Below are positions 23,066 to 34,668 of a stretch of DNA of 64,000 bases, one piece after another. The notes under the pieces are model-generated. The model searched no databases. It was not told the origin of the DNA and saw only the letters and a list, made by a program, of their open reading frames with translations. Position 1 is the stretch's first letter; every line of letters begins with the position of its first letter. The stretch is taken from NCBI GenBank assembly GCA_001465935.1, contig LNKV01000041.1:62001-126000 (forward strand), given 5' to 3'. Source of the stretch: Clarireedia homoeocarpa (lineage: Eukaryota > Ascomycota > Leotiomycetes > Helotiales > Rutstroemiaceae). Position numbers and translations under genes: made by a program.

Positions 23066-23107
23066 GGGAAAGGGGGAAAGGGGGAAAGGGGGAAAGGGGG
23101 GAAAGGG
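23066..23107. repeat. Purine tandem repeat (GGGGGAAA)n
   Basis: Four to five copies of an 8-bp G-rich unit just after the VTC4 stop. Confidence 0.85.
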
Positions 23108-23243
23108 TGTAGATATGTGTGAATTGGTGGGAGTTATTAAAGAGTTTACAGCAAAAGAATGGAAAGATGAAGATGAAGGAAAAAGGAGGGACGTCACAGA
23201 TTGTATTGTATGTATATACCCATGAACTTGATGTACAAAAGCG

Positions 23244-23267
23244 TGCTTGCTTGCTTGCTTGCTTGTT
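23244..23267. repeat. Microsatellite (GCTT)n
   Basis: About six GCTT units, directly visible. Confidence 0.85.
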
Positions 23268-23776
23268 TGCCTGATGGGTTGTATTAGGAGTAAATGAATT
23301 AAATACCATAACATAATATATCACCTCATCGATCTCGACTTGACTTCGCTTACAGTAGCTGATATAAGTTAGTTGAAGCTAAGTTATCCTATCAAATATA
23401 TTGATTGATTGGTGTGTATAAGTTTGCTTGGGCTGTAAATGTTAATTCTATTTATTGTTTTTTATTTTATTGTAAGATGGGGATGGGGATTGGGATTGGG
23501 ATTGGGTTAGCTAGAGAAGGTAGTAGGTACAGTTACGTAGACAGAGAGGTAGGTGGTCAGGCAGGTTTCATATACTCTTACATATCCCACCTACTTTCCT
23601 CGACATTCAACTCCTAATGTACCTTAGATAACTTGTAACTTTTACTTTTCTTCAACTATCTATCTACTGACTAGGTATACACATACATGAAACAGGAATT
23701 CCGTCTCCCGCCTCGCTTCCACATTTTACATCCACTCACTCATTCACCCGCTTATCTCCTCCCTCAATCCATTCAT

Positions 23777-25406
23777 TTACCTCCTCCCCTTAATCGCCAC
23801 ATCCAGTGTACCTACCGCCCACGCCGCCACGAACAAACTAAACATACTCGCGAAAATGACAATCGGTTTACGGAGCCCCGCTGTGAAAGGGTATTCATAC
23901 GTCACGATTAGTTCGCGGTCGCGGACGTCGTCGACCAGGTTGTGGGCATGCAGGACGAGGGTGGTGCGGCCGAGGGTGTCGAGGAAGGTTTTGTGCAGGG
24001 TGAGGGAGCTGGAGGAGAGGGGAATGGTAGTGCTGTGGTTTACGTTGCTGGTAGGGGGAGCGCGGGTTAGTGAAAGGTTTGAAAAAGAGGAGGCGAGAGG
24101 GAGATATTGGAGGAGAAAAGAGGGAGGGAACTTACATAGCGCCTTCTGGTAAGATAACTCTAACCTCTACAAACTCGTATTCTACACCTTCGCTCTGTTT
24201 TGGTCCCTCCAAGAATGGTACATTTAAAACATATCTCTCTCCTGCACTCAATTTCCTCAAGTATTTCTTCGAATCCGCATCCCAGCCTATACGGAAGGGG
24301 TAGTTCCAGCCACCGAAAATCGGATAACGAGGCTTGATCTCGAGATTGGCTTCGCGCTTGTTGCTGCGGAAGCGGGATGTGGATACGTTGCCGATGACGT
24401 CGGTGAAGTATGGTGTTAAAGAACCGACTTTGAGCGGGAACTTCAACTCCTTGATGGCAACGGTGGGGGTCGTGGCATAGTATGCAGCTTGGTTCCAGAG
24501 AGTGCGGGAGAAAGGTTGCGAAAGGTTGGCTGCGCGGTTCGTTATGGCGTAGCGTTCTTCAAATGCGACGTTTCCTCCCCAGTGGCTGACTTCGATGTCG
24601 CGTTCGAGACGGGAGACGTGGATCAAGGGCTTGGTGAACTCGTAGCGTACGCGAACGGGCTCAGTGACACCGGCGGGAACTTCGCCATAGCTGCCGTAGG
24701 TGTACTTTGTGCCTTGCTTTTGAGGGGATTCGGGCGCACCATTGGTTCCTGGGATAATTGTGTGCTCAGGAACGTTCATGGTAGGGAATTTCACTTCCGT
24801 CTTTTGTTTCGAGGTTACATATGATGATTGTGCGTAAGCGGAGAATTCGTAGACGACGAATTGAGTGTCCATTTGTTTAATGGCATTTGGAAGAGGTGAG
24901 AGTGCCGAGAGGTAAGAATATGAGATGCCGATCGTTTGTTGCGCTTTTGGTGCAAGAGGTGTGGGAAGCTTGATCAAGTAGAATTCGGTATCACTTAAGA
25001 ATCATTAGCTGCCCGAACGTAAATTGAATATATTGTTTAAAGGTTACCTCTCGGTGTCAAATTCCGTAGCTCGCACCTGGAACAATCCAGAGTCTGGGTC
25101 CTTTCGGTCCTTTGCCTCCAAAGCTCCAATTGTCTCCATCTGCCTCGATGTGAATGGTAGATAATATTCATCTTGAGGTTCGCTAGCAATGTTCTCAATC
25201 ACCACATTTATGGATTCCCTGGGGTAGTTCTTTTCCAGATTGATGATATGGACCAGATTGACATTTTTAAAGACTTGCGGAGGTTTGAAGTTCGATGGGA
25301 GGAGGTGTTTAGAAGTAAGTGGTTTGGTCAAGTTTCCCTTCTCTGCACCAAAAGCTGTGGACACTAGAGAAAGGACGGCGCTCGCAATCGCCAGTGACGA
25401 CTTCAT
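23777..25406 (-). CDS. OST1: Oligosaccharyltransferase subunit Ost1 (ribophorin I)
   Basis: ER-membrane subunit of the complex that transfers the N-glycan to Asn-X-Ser/Thr. Three exons: 25406-25048, 24993-24136 and 24047-23777, 495 aa (yeast Ost1 476). A signal peptide spans about 1-20 (MKSSLAIASAVLSLVSTAFG). Family blocks: NVNLVHIINLEKNYPRE, EYYLPF, FYLIKLPTPLAPKAQQTIGI, then HVSRLERDIEVSHWGGN and FRSNKREANLEIKPRYP, and IGWDADSKKYL. A single membrane segment near the C-terminus (PIVIFASMFSLFVAAWAVG) is followed by a short basic tail. Introns are 54 nt (GTAACC..TTAAG) and 88 nt (GTAAGT..CTACCAG), each restoring frame. Confidence 0.95.
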
Positions 25407-25956
25407 TTTGAAGTAATATGGCAAGCCAGGCCGAAACAGAAGTCAGAATTCACCTTGCGGCAAAGGATGGCGAACAATTCAAGAATTGTGGTGGTGTTGT
25501 TTGTATTCTCCTCTTCACACCCTCGAAGCTGTTCTCACTAAAGCTTGAAGCTTACGTCGCTCCAAAGTGTCCTTAACGAATTAACCGCGAGTTTAGATCC
25601 ACACCTTGTGTTATCGAGAACTTCCTAGACGCGCGTCTGATTGGATATCCTTATCGAGGGGCCGGAGCTCTGACAGGTCATTCGGCGCTTATTAAGCAGA
25701 ATTAGGTTGGCATGGGTGCTTTGGTGGGCTGTTGAGAGAAATTATGCCCCACGCATGACGAGAGGGTAGAAACACTCACTCTCAGCCCCTCCTCACCACC
25801 TTATCTTCTTCTCAGCAAACTCCAATAACTACTGCAATTGTATCAACAACAACCCATCCATTCTTTCCATACAGCTCATTCATCCTTGTTTCTACAGAGT
25901 TTCTGTAGCTACTTTATCACAGTCGTCTCCAGCCAAATCCTTGAAAATCCTTCACC
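25407..25956. promoter_or_regulatory. Divergent promoter region of OST1 and hexokinase
   Basis: 550 bp between divergent starts. The hexokinase side (25780-25950) is plus-strand pyrimidine-rich, as is common before fungal start sites. No factor site assigned. Confidence 0.45.
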
Positions 25957-28253
25957 ATGGTGGGGTTGGGTCCAAGAAAGCCTCCGTCCCGTAAGGGTAT
26001 GTATAGCTTGATTTCTTTCTGTATGCTTCCTTGATCTATCTGGAAGCCTTGAAGATTATGGAGAGAGCGAGATGGAACATTCAGTTTGGTGCGGTTGCTC
26101 CTCAGATGGGTTTCGTCGTGTAGAATGTTTCTCAGCTCGAGCGGTCAGCAAGTTGGAACTCGATGGACCTCCGCGAAACTCCTCATTGATCCTTTGGTAC
26201 GGGTTACGATGGTATCATGTACTCTGTTCATTTCAACACAAGTCTGGGCTACTGGCAGCTTCACATTTCAAGATTGTACACGTTCCCTGGGTACGCTCCG
26301 CATGTTGTTGGGTTCTTCAGCCAGTCTCGGGAAATTCTTGGCGCATGGGATTTATACCACGGTTCTCACATTTTCTGGGCGTCCACGAGCTTGTCTCGTA
26401 CGTACCTATTCGGAACATGCAAGGGTCTACCAAAATAAAGACAAAGGGATAATATCGCGTGCCTACGCTGTTTCCCTCTGGTCTCTACAGGCTCATTTCC
26501 TTTCTGTACAATAGGGGAAGCCCACGATATCACGATTTTCTCATTCTTCTTTAAAAACCAATAAATAGACATAAGAGTTAGGTAGCTAACATCATGGCAT
26601 TCTGTTACAGGTTCGATGGCGGATGTTCCCAGAGATCTCATGACTCAGATCAAGGCTCTTGAAGAACAATTCACAGTTGACAGTGCCAAGCTAAAGCAGA
26701 TCACTGAACACTTTATCGGTGAACTTGATAAAGGTTTGTTACACCCACATGATTTCTTCTACGAGCAAGCACTAACCGCTGAGCAGGCCTCAGAGTTGAG
26801 GGTGCAACAATTGTGAGTATCTTATTGTCAAATTCATTCGAAAGTCTACCAACCAAGTTAGCCCATGAACCCTACCTGGTGTATGGCTTTTCCCACCGGG
26901 TACGAGACCGGCAGCTACCTTGCTCTGGATATGGGTGGTACCAATTTGCGTGTTTGTGAAATTATTTTGACAGATGAAAAATCCGAATTCGACATCATTC
27001 AATCAAAATACCGAATGCCCGAAGAATTGAAAACTGGCGAATCTGAGGAACTTTGGGAGTATATTGCCGACTGTCTTCAGCAATTTGTTGAGACCCACCA
27101 CCAAGGCGAGAAGATGGAGCAAATGCCTCTTGGTTTCACATTTTCCTACCCAGCCACACAAAACTACATCGACGAGGGTATTCTTCAGCGATGGACCAAA
27201 GGATTCGACATTGACGGTGTCGAAGGCAAGAACGTTGTGCCAATGTTTGAAGAGGCTTTGGCAAAGAGAGTAAGCTATTCAATGAATGTTTGACTCTGGC
27301 TTTTACTAAACATTGTCAGGGTGTACCAATCAAGGTCACCGCATTGATCAACGATACCACCGGTACTTTGATCGCTTCTGCATATACTGATACTTCCATG
27401 AAGATTGGTTGTATCTTCGGCACCGGTTGTAACGCGGCTTACATGGAAAACTGCGGATCAATCCCCAAGTTAGCTCACCTGAACCTTCCACCTGACATGC
27501 CAATGGCTATCAACTGTGAATGGGGTGCTTTCGACAACGAGCACAAGGTCCTCCCTCTCACACCTTACGACATTATCATCGACAAAGATTCTCCACGCCC
27601 AGGTCAACAAGCATTCGAAAAAATGATTGCTGGACTTTATCTCGGAGAGATATTCAGATTAGTACTCGTCGAACTGCACGACAACAAGGAAATTCACATC
27701 TTTGAGGGTCAAGATATTGAAAAGCTCAGAAAAGCGTATACTTTGGACTCTTCTTTCTTATCTATGGTCGAAGAGTAAGTAGCAACCTCACCTTTTCATG
27801 TCAAATCTAACACAATCTAGGGATCCTTGGGAGAACTTGTCTGAAACCAGTGATCTTTTCCAAAATAAACTTGGTCTTCGTACGACTCTCCCAGAATTGG
27901 AACTCATCCGTCGTCTCGCCGAACTTATCGGGACCCGTGCCGCTCGTCTCTCCGCGTGTGGTGTCGCCGCCATTGCCAAGAAGAAGGGCTACGAAACTTG
28001 CCACGTTGGAGCTGACGGATCTGTCTTCAACAAATATCCTCACTTCAAGGCTCGCGGTGCTCAAGCCCTCCGTGAAATTCTGGATTGGCCAGCTAAGAAG
28101 AGCAAGAAGGAAGAAGATCCTATCGAGATTCTGGCAGCTGAGGATGGTTCCGGTGTTGGTGCTGCTTTGATCGCTGCTTTGACTTTGAAGAGAGTCAAGG
28201 AGGGCAATATGGCTGGTATCTTGCATCCGGAGAACTTCAAGAATGTTGCATAG
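25957..28253 (+). CDS. Hexokinase
   Basis: Phosphorylates glucose and fructose with ATP, the first step of glycolysis, cytosolic. Six exons: 25957-25996, 26611-26733, 26787-26812, 26862-27269, 27320-27774 and 27821-28253, giving 494 aa. The N-terminus MVGLGPRKPPSRKGSMADVP spans the long first intron (614 nt) and matches the ascomycete hexokinase opening. Exon 3 is a 26-nt microexon encoding the LRVEGATI block. ATP-binding LALDMGGTNLRV; sugar-binding LGFTFSYPATQ; INDTTGTLIASAY with the catalytic Asp; GTGCNAAYMENC. The C-terminal adenosine-binding region (GSGVGAALIAAL) is present. All catalytic blocks are intact, unlike the non-catalytic hexokinase-like regulators of some fungi. Hexokinase rather than glucokinase is preferred from the SYPA and N-terminal signatures. 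Confidence 0.95.
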
Positions 28254-28928
28254 GCGCTGGGTTGTGGGAATGAAGCTGTCCGAATGGCGCGCAATCGGTT
28301 ATGAGTTATAGCGTAGAATTTGCCAAAAAATGAGTAGATTAAAAATCATATATGGTATGAGAGCAGATAATGAATGAAATCCACCATAGCTTGCCATGAT
28401 CTGAATTGAACATCAAGAATGGAGATGTGGGGTTGGTTACTTTCTTTCTGAGCCTTTCTGATTTTATTAATTAGTTCATTCGGCGATAACGTGAATCTAA
28501 ACGAAAGTCTTGAATCCAGTTTGAGTATTCGAGATCATCTACTGCCGAAGAATTACACTACTTGCAGATAATCCTTACACTGAAAGGTCGATATGAGAGT
28601 CTCGATCTTTACTCTAAAACAAAGATGTCTATGACTTTCCTCTATCTGAGGTTGGCCCTGACTATGGATACATGTGTCTGTTGGGGCTTGTGCTCTAGTA
28701 TTTGTTACTTCAAGTGGTCATATCAAAGGAAATGTACCTGAACAGGAATAATTTGGTTGAGAGTTAAAGCCAGCATAGTACCAGGTCTGAGCTGATAAAT
28801 AACTTCATTCAATCGCTACACGGGTATCATTTTTCCCTCCTTTCCCCCTATCCTTATTTTCTTATGTCTTTTTCTCTCCCACCAACCAGCCTCTTCCCCA
28901 CCTACCTTTCACTAACACTCATTTTTTC
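28254..28928. other. Convergent spacer after hexokinase
   Basis: 675 bp between convergent stops; no gene or recognised element. Confidence 0.4.
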
Positions 28929-30294
28929 TCACCCAATAAACCTACAAACCGGTAACCGGTACTTATCCAAGACCCAATACCTCCTCCTCACCCCCTCCCA
29001 CTCCCCCTCCCCCTCATCCCCCAACTCCCCAACTTCCACCTCCGTCCACTCCACATCCAACCCCGCCTCGCACAAATCCATCTCTGCTACCCTCGTATAA
29101 ACATCATAGCACACCCTCCTATCCGCACCCAGACCATTAAAGAAACTAAATCTTCCCTCCTCACTCATCAATCCTATCACGTACTCTGTAAAAAATTGCT
29201 TCAGCTCCGTGTACGACTCCCCGAAAGTATCGAAGTAGATAACATCGAACTGGACATTCTGCTCAAGAAGTTGCGGAATAACCTCTTGCCAGCGGCCAGG
29301 GTGGATTTTATAGGCGTCGGGAGAAGGAGCGGATGAAGTCCATTTGGAACCGAATTTGGACTCGGGGGATGAGAGGTGGGAGAGTACGTCGGGGTGGGCT
29401 TCGATTATGTGGTGAGAGGCGGGCGGAGGGGTGGTGGAGGCGAACATGGAGTCGATGATTCCCATGCCGAAACCGATATTGAGGATGCGTTGGGGTGGTG
29501 AGGAGGGGGGAATCAAGAGGTCGACGGTGCGCCGCATGATGGATGTTTCCCAGGCCATCATTACACCGTTAGTGTCAGAGTCCAGGAGAGCCGAGGGGGT
29601 GTATTTTAGGGTGCTGGAGAGGTAGTCGATGGAGTTGACGTCCCGTTTGGGCTCGGATGTGTTTGGTTCTTCTGTTTCCGTTTCGGATTCTTTCGTCTCT
29701 GACTTTTCGTTTGTGCCGTTGCCGTTCATCTCTTTATCTTGTCCATTGCTAGTCTCGCCCGATTTCTCGTCCTCCTTTGCTTCTCTTCCTTGCTCTACCT
29801 CTTCTTCCTCATCTTCATCCTCGTCATCCCCATCTCCCAGCTCCTCGTACCCTCCCATCAAATTCATCAGCACCTCCGCTCTCACCCCCGCCTCCACAAC
29901 CAACTCATATAACTCCTTCAACCCTAACCTCCATGCCAAATCTCCCGGTGTTTCGTTTTTTACGTCTAAATCATTCCAAATAGCGCCTGAGAGGAAAAGT
30001 TCCTTCACAGTTTCTTTCGCAGCAGAGAGGTCAGAGGGTGTAGGTTCGTCGGCGCACTGAAGTAGAGAAATGGCAATTAGCTCCTATTAGTGAATGTACT
30101 TGGACATATTTAGAAATACTTACAGCTTGTATAGCAGCATGCAGCGGCGTGAAGCCCGTTTCGGGATCCTGAACGGAAGCTGCGCCAGGAACACGAAGGA
30201 GGGGTTTCAGAGTCTCGAGGTCGTGGTTTGCGGCTGCGAGGAGAATTGTTTGTGTGGTGTCGTCTACTTCGACGGCAAATTCAGGGTCATCCAT
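28929..30294 (-). CDS. RMT2: Arginine N-methyltransferase 2 (Rmt2)
   Basis: Class I SAM-dependent enzyme methylating the delta nitrogen of arginine; in yeast the substrate is ribosomal protein L12. Two exons (30294-30124 and 30056-28929; 67-nt intron GTAAGT..CTTCAG), 432 aa. The N-terminus has ankyrin-like helices (LLAAANHDLETLKPLL, then GFTPLHAAIQA across the intron). A long, highly acidic low-complexity insert (DGDDEDEDEEEEVEQ) lies at about 115-175. The methyltransferase core includes DYLSSTLKYT, SAM motif I ILNIGFGMGIID, then HIIEAHPDVL, FDVIYFDTFGESYTELKQF and FSFFNGLGADR. The domain order and blocks match Rmt2 throughout. The insert is longer than in yeast and probably disordered. Confidence 0.94.
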
Positions 30295-33161
30295 TTCAAA
30301 GAAAGACTGGGAGGTTAAAGGATATTAGGATAATGTGAAGGGATTTATGGTTTAGTCGTAGAGAGAGGATTTGGATTGGATTTTTTTTGGCGGGGTTGGT
30401 GGGGTTGCAGGGATTCTCGGCAAGAGCCGCGAGACATTTCTCGTCATATTTCTTATCAGAGTACAACCACTCAAACTGTGTTCGCCATACAATCCACTTT
30501 GTCGAGGACATGAAGACTACAAGGCTTGGCACACAATTACTCGCGGAAAGGACTACATGAGCATGACGCTGCCTTGGGCTGGTGGTCATCATCTTCGAAC
30601 CAATATCTGGAAGGATAGGCATCTTCGCTCGAGTTAGAATCACATCCAATTGATTCTCAGACTGTTCAGAACCACTAACTCATGTATCTCATGCGCTGCC
30701 TTCGACGACACCACTTACCTCTTCGATGATCCGTCTCATCGCACTTCAGGCCCATTCGTCCGTTTTGTCGAACGGCGCCGCCTAGTCTTCATTGTCATCT
30801 CTTCGTTATTCTTTCTCTTAAGACACTCAACGGATCTCTACCGCTCAATCGTCGATCACCGATTAGAACGCATTTCACTCCATATTTCTTGGTGAATCAG
30901 GGCCAGAACTAAGAATGCCTGCCGATAATCTCTCATCTTTGACGAGCAACAACTCAACTACGACCCGAACTTATATTCGCAAAGGAGATACTTCTTAGTA
31001 AAGACGAAGAATACATATTCCAAACCAAACTAATATTCGCCACCATGACCAACTTCATATATCTATACGACCTCACCACTCTCCGTGGACTCAACATCCC
31101 GATCTTATTGGTCAATGAGATGCGTGATACGATCGAACTTTAGGCATAGGCATACCTCAAATGCTTAATACCAACCCATTTTCTATCACCAATTCAGTAC
31201 CCGGCGGGCCCATTTGTATTCCGAGAACATTGACGAATAGAAATATCCCTCTCGTCTATACTGACGAACGGGCTTGAAGTGAGAATGGGGAGGTTGAATC
31301 ATGCACGTTGCATTGTATGACCAGGGAGTCCTATCCCTTAACTGCCAGAACTGTGAGCCCTCAGCAAGTGCTTTAGGGCGCTTATGGCACTAAGGGAATA
31401 CAGATGCCGAAAGGACTTTTCCCAAAAGCAAGACACATGACCTTCTCACCAGGATTTTCGTTCCCCCAATGCAGGTCCCACATTTTCAATATGGGTTGCT
31501 AAGTGTGGTAAATACGACCGATATTACTTATGTATGTTGAAAATTTTTTCGTCGGAACACGGCACAATATAGCCCTAATCGGAGAATATCATGATTCATT
31601 TCCAAGGTACCGCGCCGGACACGGCGTAACTACCTCCCTTCATGTAGGGGTAGCTGCTGTGAGCAATTTTGCACAAAGATATGTATCAGCTGGATGAAGT
31701 TGAGACCGACTTTTCTCGCTGGTAAGTCTCTTCATGCATGGGAAGCTGCTGTGAGCAATTTTGTACAAAGACATGTATGAGCTGGTAAGTGCCTAGCTTG
31801 GCGGTGTTGCTTAGCGGCTCAGAAGTCGTTGAGGGTGTATTTGATTGGCGAGCTCGGTGATAATACGTGATATGGTAATTAGGGCATGGTATCAATGTGG
31901 ACCCAGCGACACGCTACAAGTACGATTGAGCTTGGTCTTCATTTGGACCTGATCAAGGACAAAGTTTTCTCCAGCTCGTGCATGGGTGCGCTGGCCGTCT
32001 ACCATTTTCATGGACTTGGCCTTGCCGTAAGGAGAGTAGGAGTCTGTTTTGACACTATGGATAATTTGCAACTCATTTCTCGCTTCTCGTTTACAGTTGC
32101 TTTACGAAGTGCTGCATGATTTCCATACTCTAGAACGAGCTTTCGGATACAAGCGTGTTCTTGGAAGCTTCTAGCTTCCTTTGATTACCTAGTAAGATTC
32201 TTGCATAGGTAGATCAGGAACCTGAGAGGTGCGAATGAATCAGTTACGAGCTTTACAACTCCCACTGTTCCCAATTGCCGAGGTAAAGTAGTTTAAAACA
32301 AAACCCTGGCGCTAGCAAGAGACCCTGATACAACAAGGTACAGTGGTTGTAGATTACGCATACTTCTCTTGTTTTGCCAAATCTCTACACAGCCGTGACA
32401 ACTCGGCTGGAGAGTCTACTGAGAAGTGTTGCTGCCAAAACAGTCTGCAGTCTTTAGGCTGTGGGGTACTGTCTCAGCCTTGTCCATGGCAACATGGCAA
32501 CATGGCAACTGGCGCAAGGGCGGGGGTGCCGAGGCTAAAGCGACAATGTGATTGGTCAAAAATCCAAAGGTGCATTTACGTTAAGCTTTATCTATGACGA
32601 CACCACTCTCTCAATCTTTCATATTATGCTCAAATGGTCCGATTTGGGATTTTAAGGGTACCTACATTGGAAATGCGGGGTAGACTCTCCTCACACAAAA
32701 CAAAGAGTGCACTAGTGAGAGACAACAATCCGACCGTTACTCCAGTATATCCACCCATATTGATGTGGCCAGCTGCAACAACCCATGGCGACGAAGGAGG
32801 CTGAGCCTCAATGTGTGCTTTGCTTGATAATACTCATTGATGCGGATCGTGTATGAATATGCGAAATCAGGATTTGCCAAGATGAGTAGCCATTTCGAAC
32901 CGAAAGTCTTGATGTATCATCAGAAGAGCTTGGAGAATAGGTAGGTAGCGCTTGCCGCAATGGTTCGAGGCTGTGATACCTTCCTCCCCTTCATTCATCG
33001 TTTGCGGCGAGCATTTATATCAAGCTTCTCCCTCGCATTGCTAGTCATTTTCAACTCGCCATTCTCACATTCTCATACTCCCACATCCTCACATTCTCAC
33101 ATCCTCACACTCTCACTACTGTGCTTGAACTTTACCCTCGAGAACTCAACATCCATCAGCA
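30295..33161. other. 2.9-kb gene-poor stretch
   Basis: No credible gene on either strand; frames up to about 117 codons carry no recognisable protein and lack support. An imperfect direct duplication at 31638-31786 is listed separately. The last 200 bp are pyrimidine-rich (repeated TCACATTC/TCATACTC blocks near 33060-33110), probably the leader of the fasciclin gene. Confidence 0.45.
31638..31786. repeat. Imperfect direct duplication, about 92-bp offset
   Basis: A segment around GCTGCTGTGAGCAATTTTG at 31653 recurs at 31745 with a few substitutions. Similarity extends over roughly 50 bp (TTCATG.AGGGG.. through ATGTAT.AGCTGG). Confidence 0.75.
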
Positions 33162-34668
33162 ATGTATCGCCAACTCTTTGTGCTCGGTGCTCTCGCATCT
33201 CTCAGTTCTGCTCAGAGCTTGCAGTCGGTGTTGTCGACCAACAATTCAACTCTCAGTACCCTGACCAGTATGTAACCACCTCATTCTTCATGGCCATACC
33301 GAAGCTTGGGTAGACAAGCAAGTCTATACTTGACATTGGGCAGCCAGAGTAAGCAATGAGAACGCGTTGATTAACAGACTCTAGGCCTACTCACTGCTCG
33401 ACCAGGCCTACTGGCAACTTTAGGCAATTCATCGAACATCACCGTTCTTGCGCCTACCAACGATGCCTTTTCGAAATTGAACACAACCGGACTTTCGGAC
33501 GACGATATCACTGCTGTTCTCACTTACCATGTGCTAAATGGTACTTATCCGTCATCCGTCTTCAAGAACACCTCGCAGTTCCTTCCGTCCCTACTCACGA
33601 ATTCTACATTCACAAGCTTGACTGGAGGTCAGGTTGTTGATGCTAGATTGGCGGACTCCAAAGCTACGATCTTTACAGGTCTAGCTCAAGAGAGCGAAGT
33701 TACTACACCCGTAAGTCTCTCCATCCATAAACAGAATGAGCAGTAATAAGCTTCGGTCTTCATAACAAGTCGACATTCGTCTCGCACAAAATACCGACCC
33801 ATACTAATATCCCCATCTAGGACGTTAAATTCGACGGCGGCGTCGTCCATCTAATCGACACCGTCCTCACAATCCCCACCTCCCCATCCTCTACAGCCCT
33901 CGACCTAAACTTAACTGCCCTTTACGGCGCACTCAATGCAACCTCCCTAGCCGATCCAGTCGATGGCCTCGCCAAGGTAACCATCTTCGCACCCAACAAC
34001 CAAGCCTTCGGCAACATCGCCAATCTCGTCGGCAGCCTGAGCACCGAGCAACTCGCCAGTATCTTGTCTTACCACGTCATCAACGGAACTGTTGGATACA
34101 GCACCGATCTGAAGAATGGAAGTTCGTTGACCACTCTTGGTGGAGGGGATGTGCATGTTACTATCGAGAATGGAAGCGTATTTGTGGACAGTGCGAAGGT
34201 TTTGATTCCCGATGTTCTGGTTGCGAACGGAGTTGTCCATGTAATTGATAAGTACGTCCGCTCCTGTCTTCCACTCCAATTCTTTTTTTCCTCCTTGTCC
34301 TGCTCCTTATCCCTTTTTCTTTTGCCCTACACCTACCTTGCAATCTCTTAATCCTCCATCGCCTACTAAACGAAATATCACTAACTCCCCCCTCCGACAG
34401 CGTCCTAAATCCAAACAACACCGCTGCCACCCCCAACCCATCCACCACAACCGCCGCCTTCTCCGGCGCCTCCACCGCCACCGATGGCGCCGTTCCCTTC
34501 ACTTCCAACGCCGTGCCCACTACAACTGTTGCCCCTGCCGCGACATCCAGTAAGGGCAGCGCGGCAAGTTCTGCTAGCAGTACTGCCGGTGCCGAGAGAG
34601 CTATCCAGACGGGCGCTATGGGTGTTGCGGCTTTATTTGCTGCAGGTGCCATGTTGGTAGACTTGTAA
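33162..34668 (+). CDS. GPI-anchored protein with two fasciclin (FAS1) domains
   Basis: Predicted cell-surface adhesion-type protein of 376 aa. Exons: 33162-33267, 33385-33710, 33821-34251 and 34401-34668. A signal peptide covers about 1-18 (MYRQLFVLGALASLSSAQ). FAS1 domain 1 (about 35-165) shows NITVLAPTNDAF and TYHVLNGTYPSS, followed by VVHLIDTVLTIP. FAS1 domain 2 (about 175-300) shows VTIFAPNNQAFGNI, LSYHVINGTVGYS and NGVVHVIDNVLNP. A Ser/Thr/Ala-rich stalk and a hydrophobic C-terminus (MGVAALFAAGAML) indicate a GPI signal. For intron 1 the acceptor CTCTAG at 33384 is chosen over TTAACAG nearby, because only it restores the FAS1 frame. Many N-glycosylation sites (NNST, NSSNIT, NTT, NTS) are visible. 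Confidence 0.92.

Larger units (their letters stand above)
23052..23776. other. Convergent spacer between VTC4 and OST1
   Basis: 725 bp between two stops, with simple-sequence tracts: (GGGGGAAA)n at 23066-23107 and (GCTT)n at 23244-23267. Otherwise nothing seen beyond the two 3' UTRs. Confidence 0.5.

Noticed and set aside
24489..24824. 111-codon plus-strand frame antisense to OST1
   Set aside because: Mirror of a conserved minus-strand exon; no independent evidence.
26072..26452. 126-codon frame inside the first intron of hexokinase
   Set aside because: It overlaps two other frames of similar length, has no recognisable protein and lies in a well-supported intron.
31886..32119. 77-codon plus-strand frame in the 30-33 kb spacer
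   Set aside because: Short, no recognisable protein, no splice partners that extend it.
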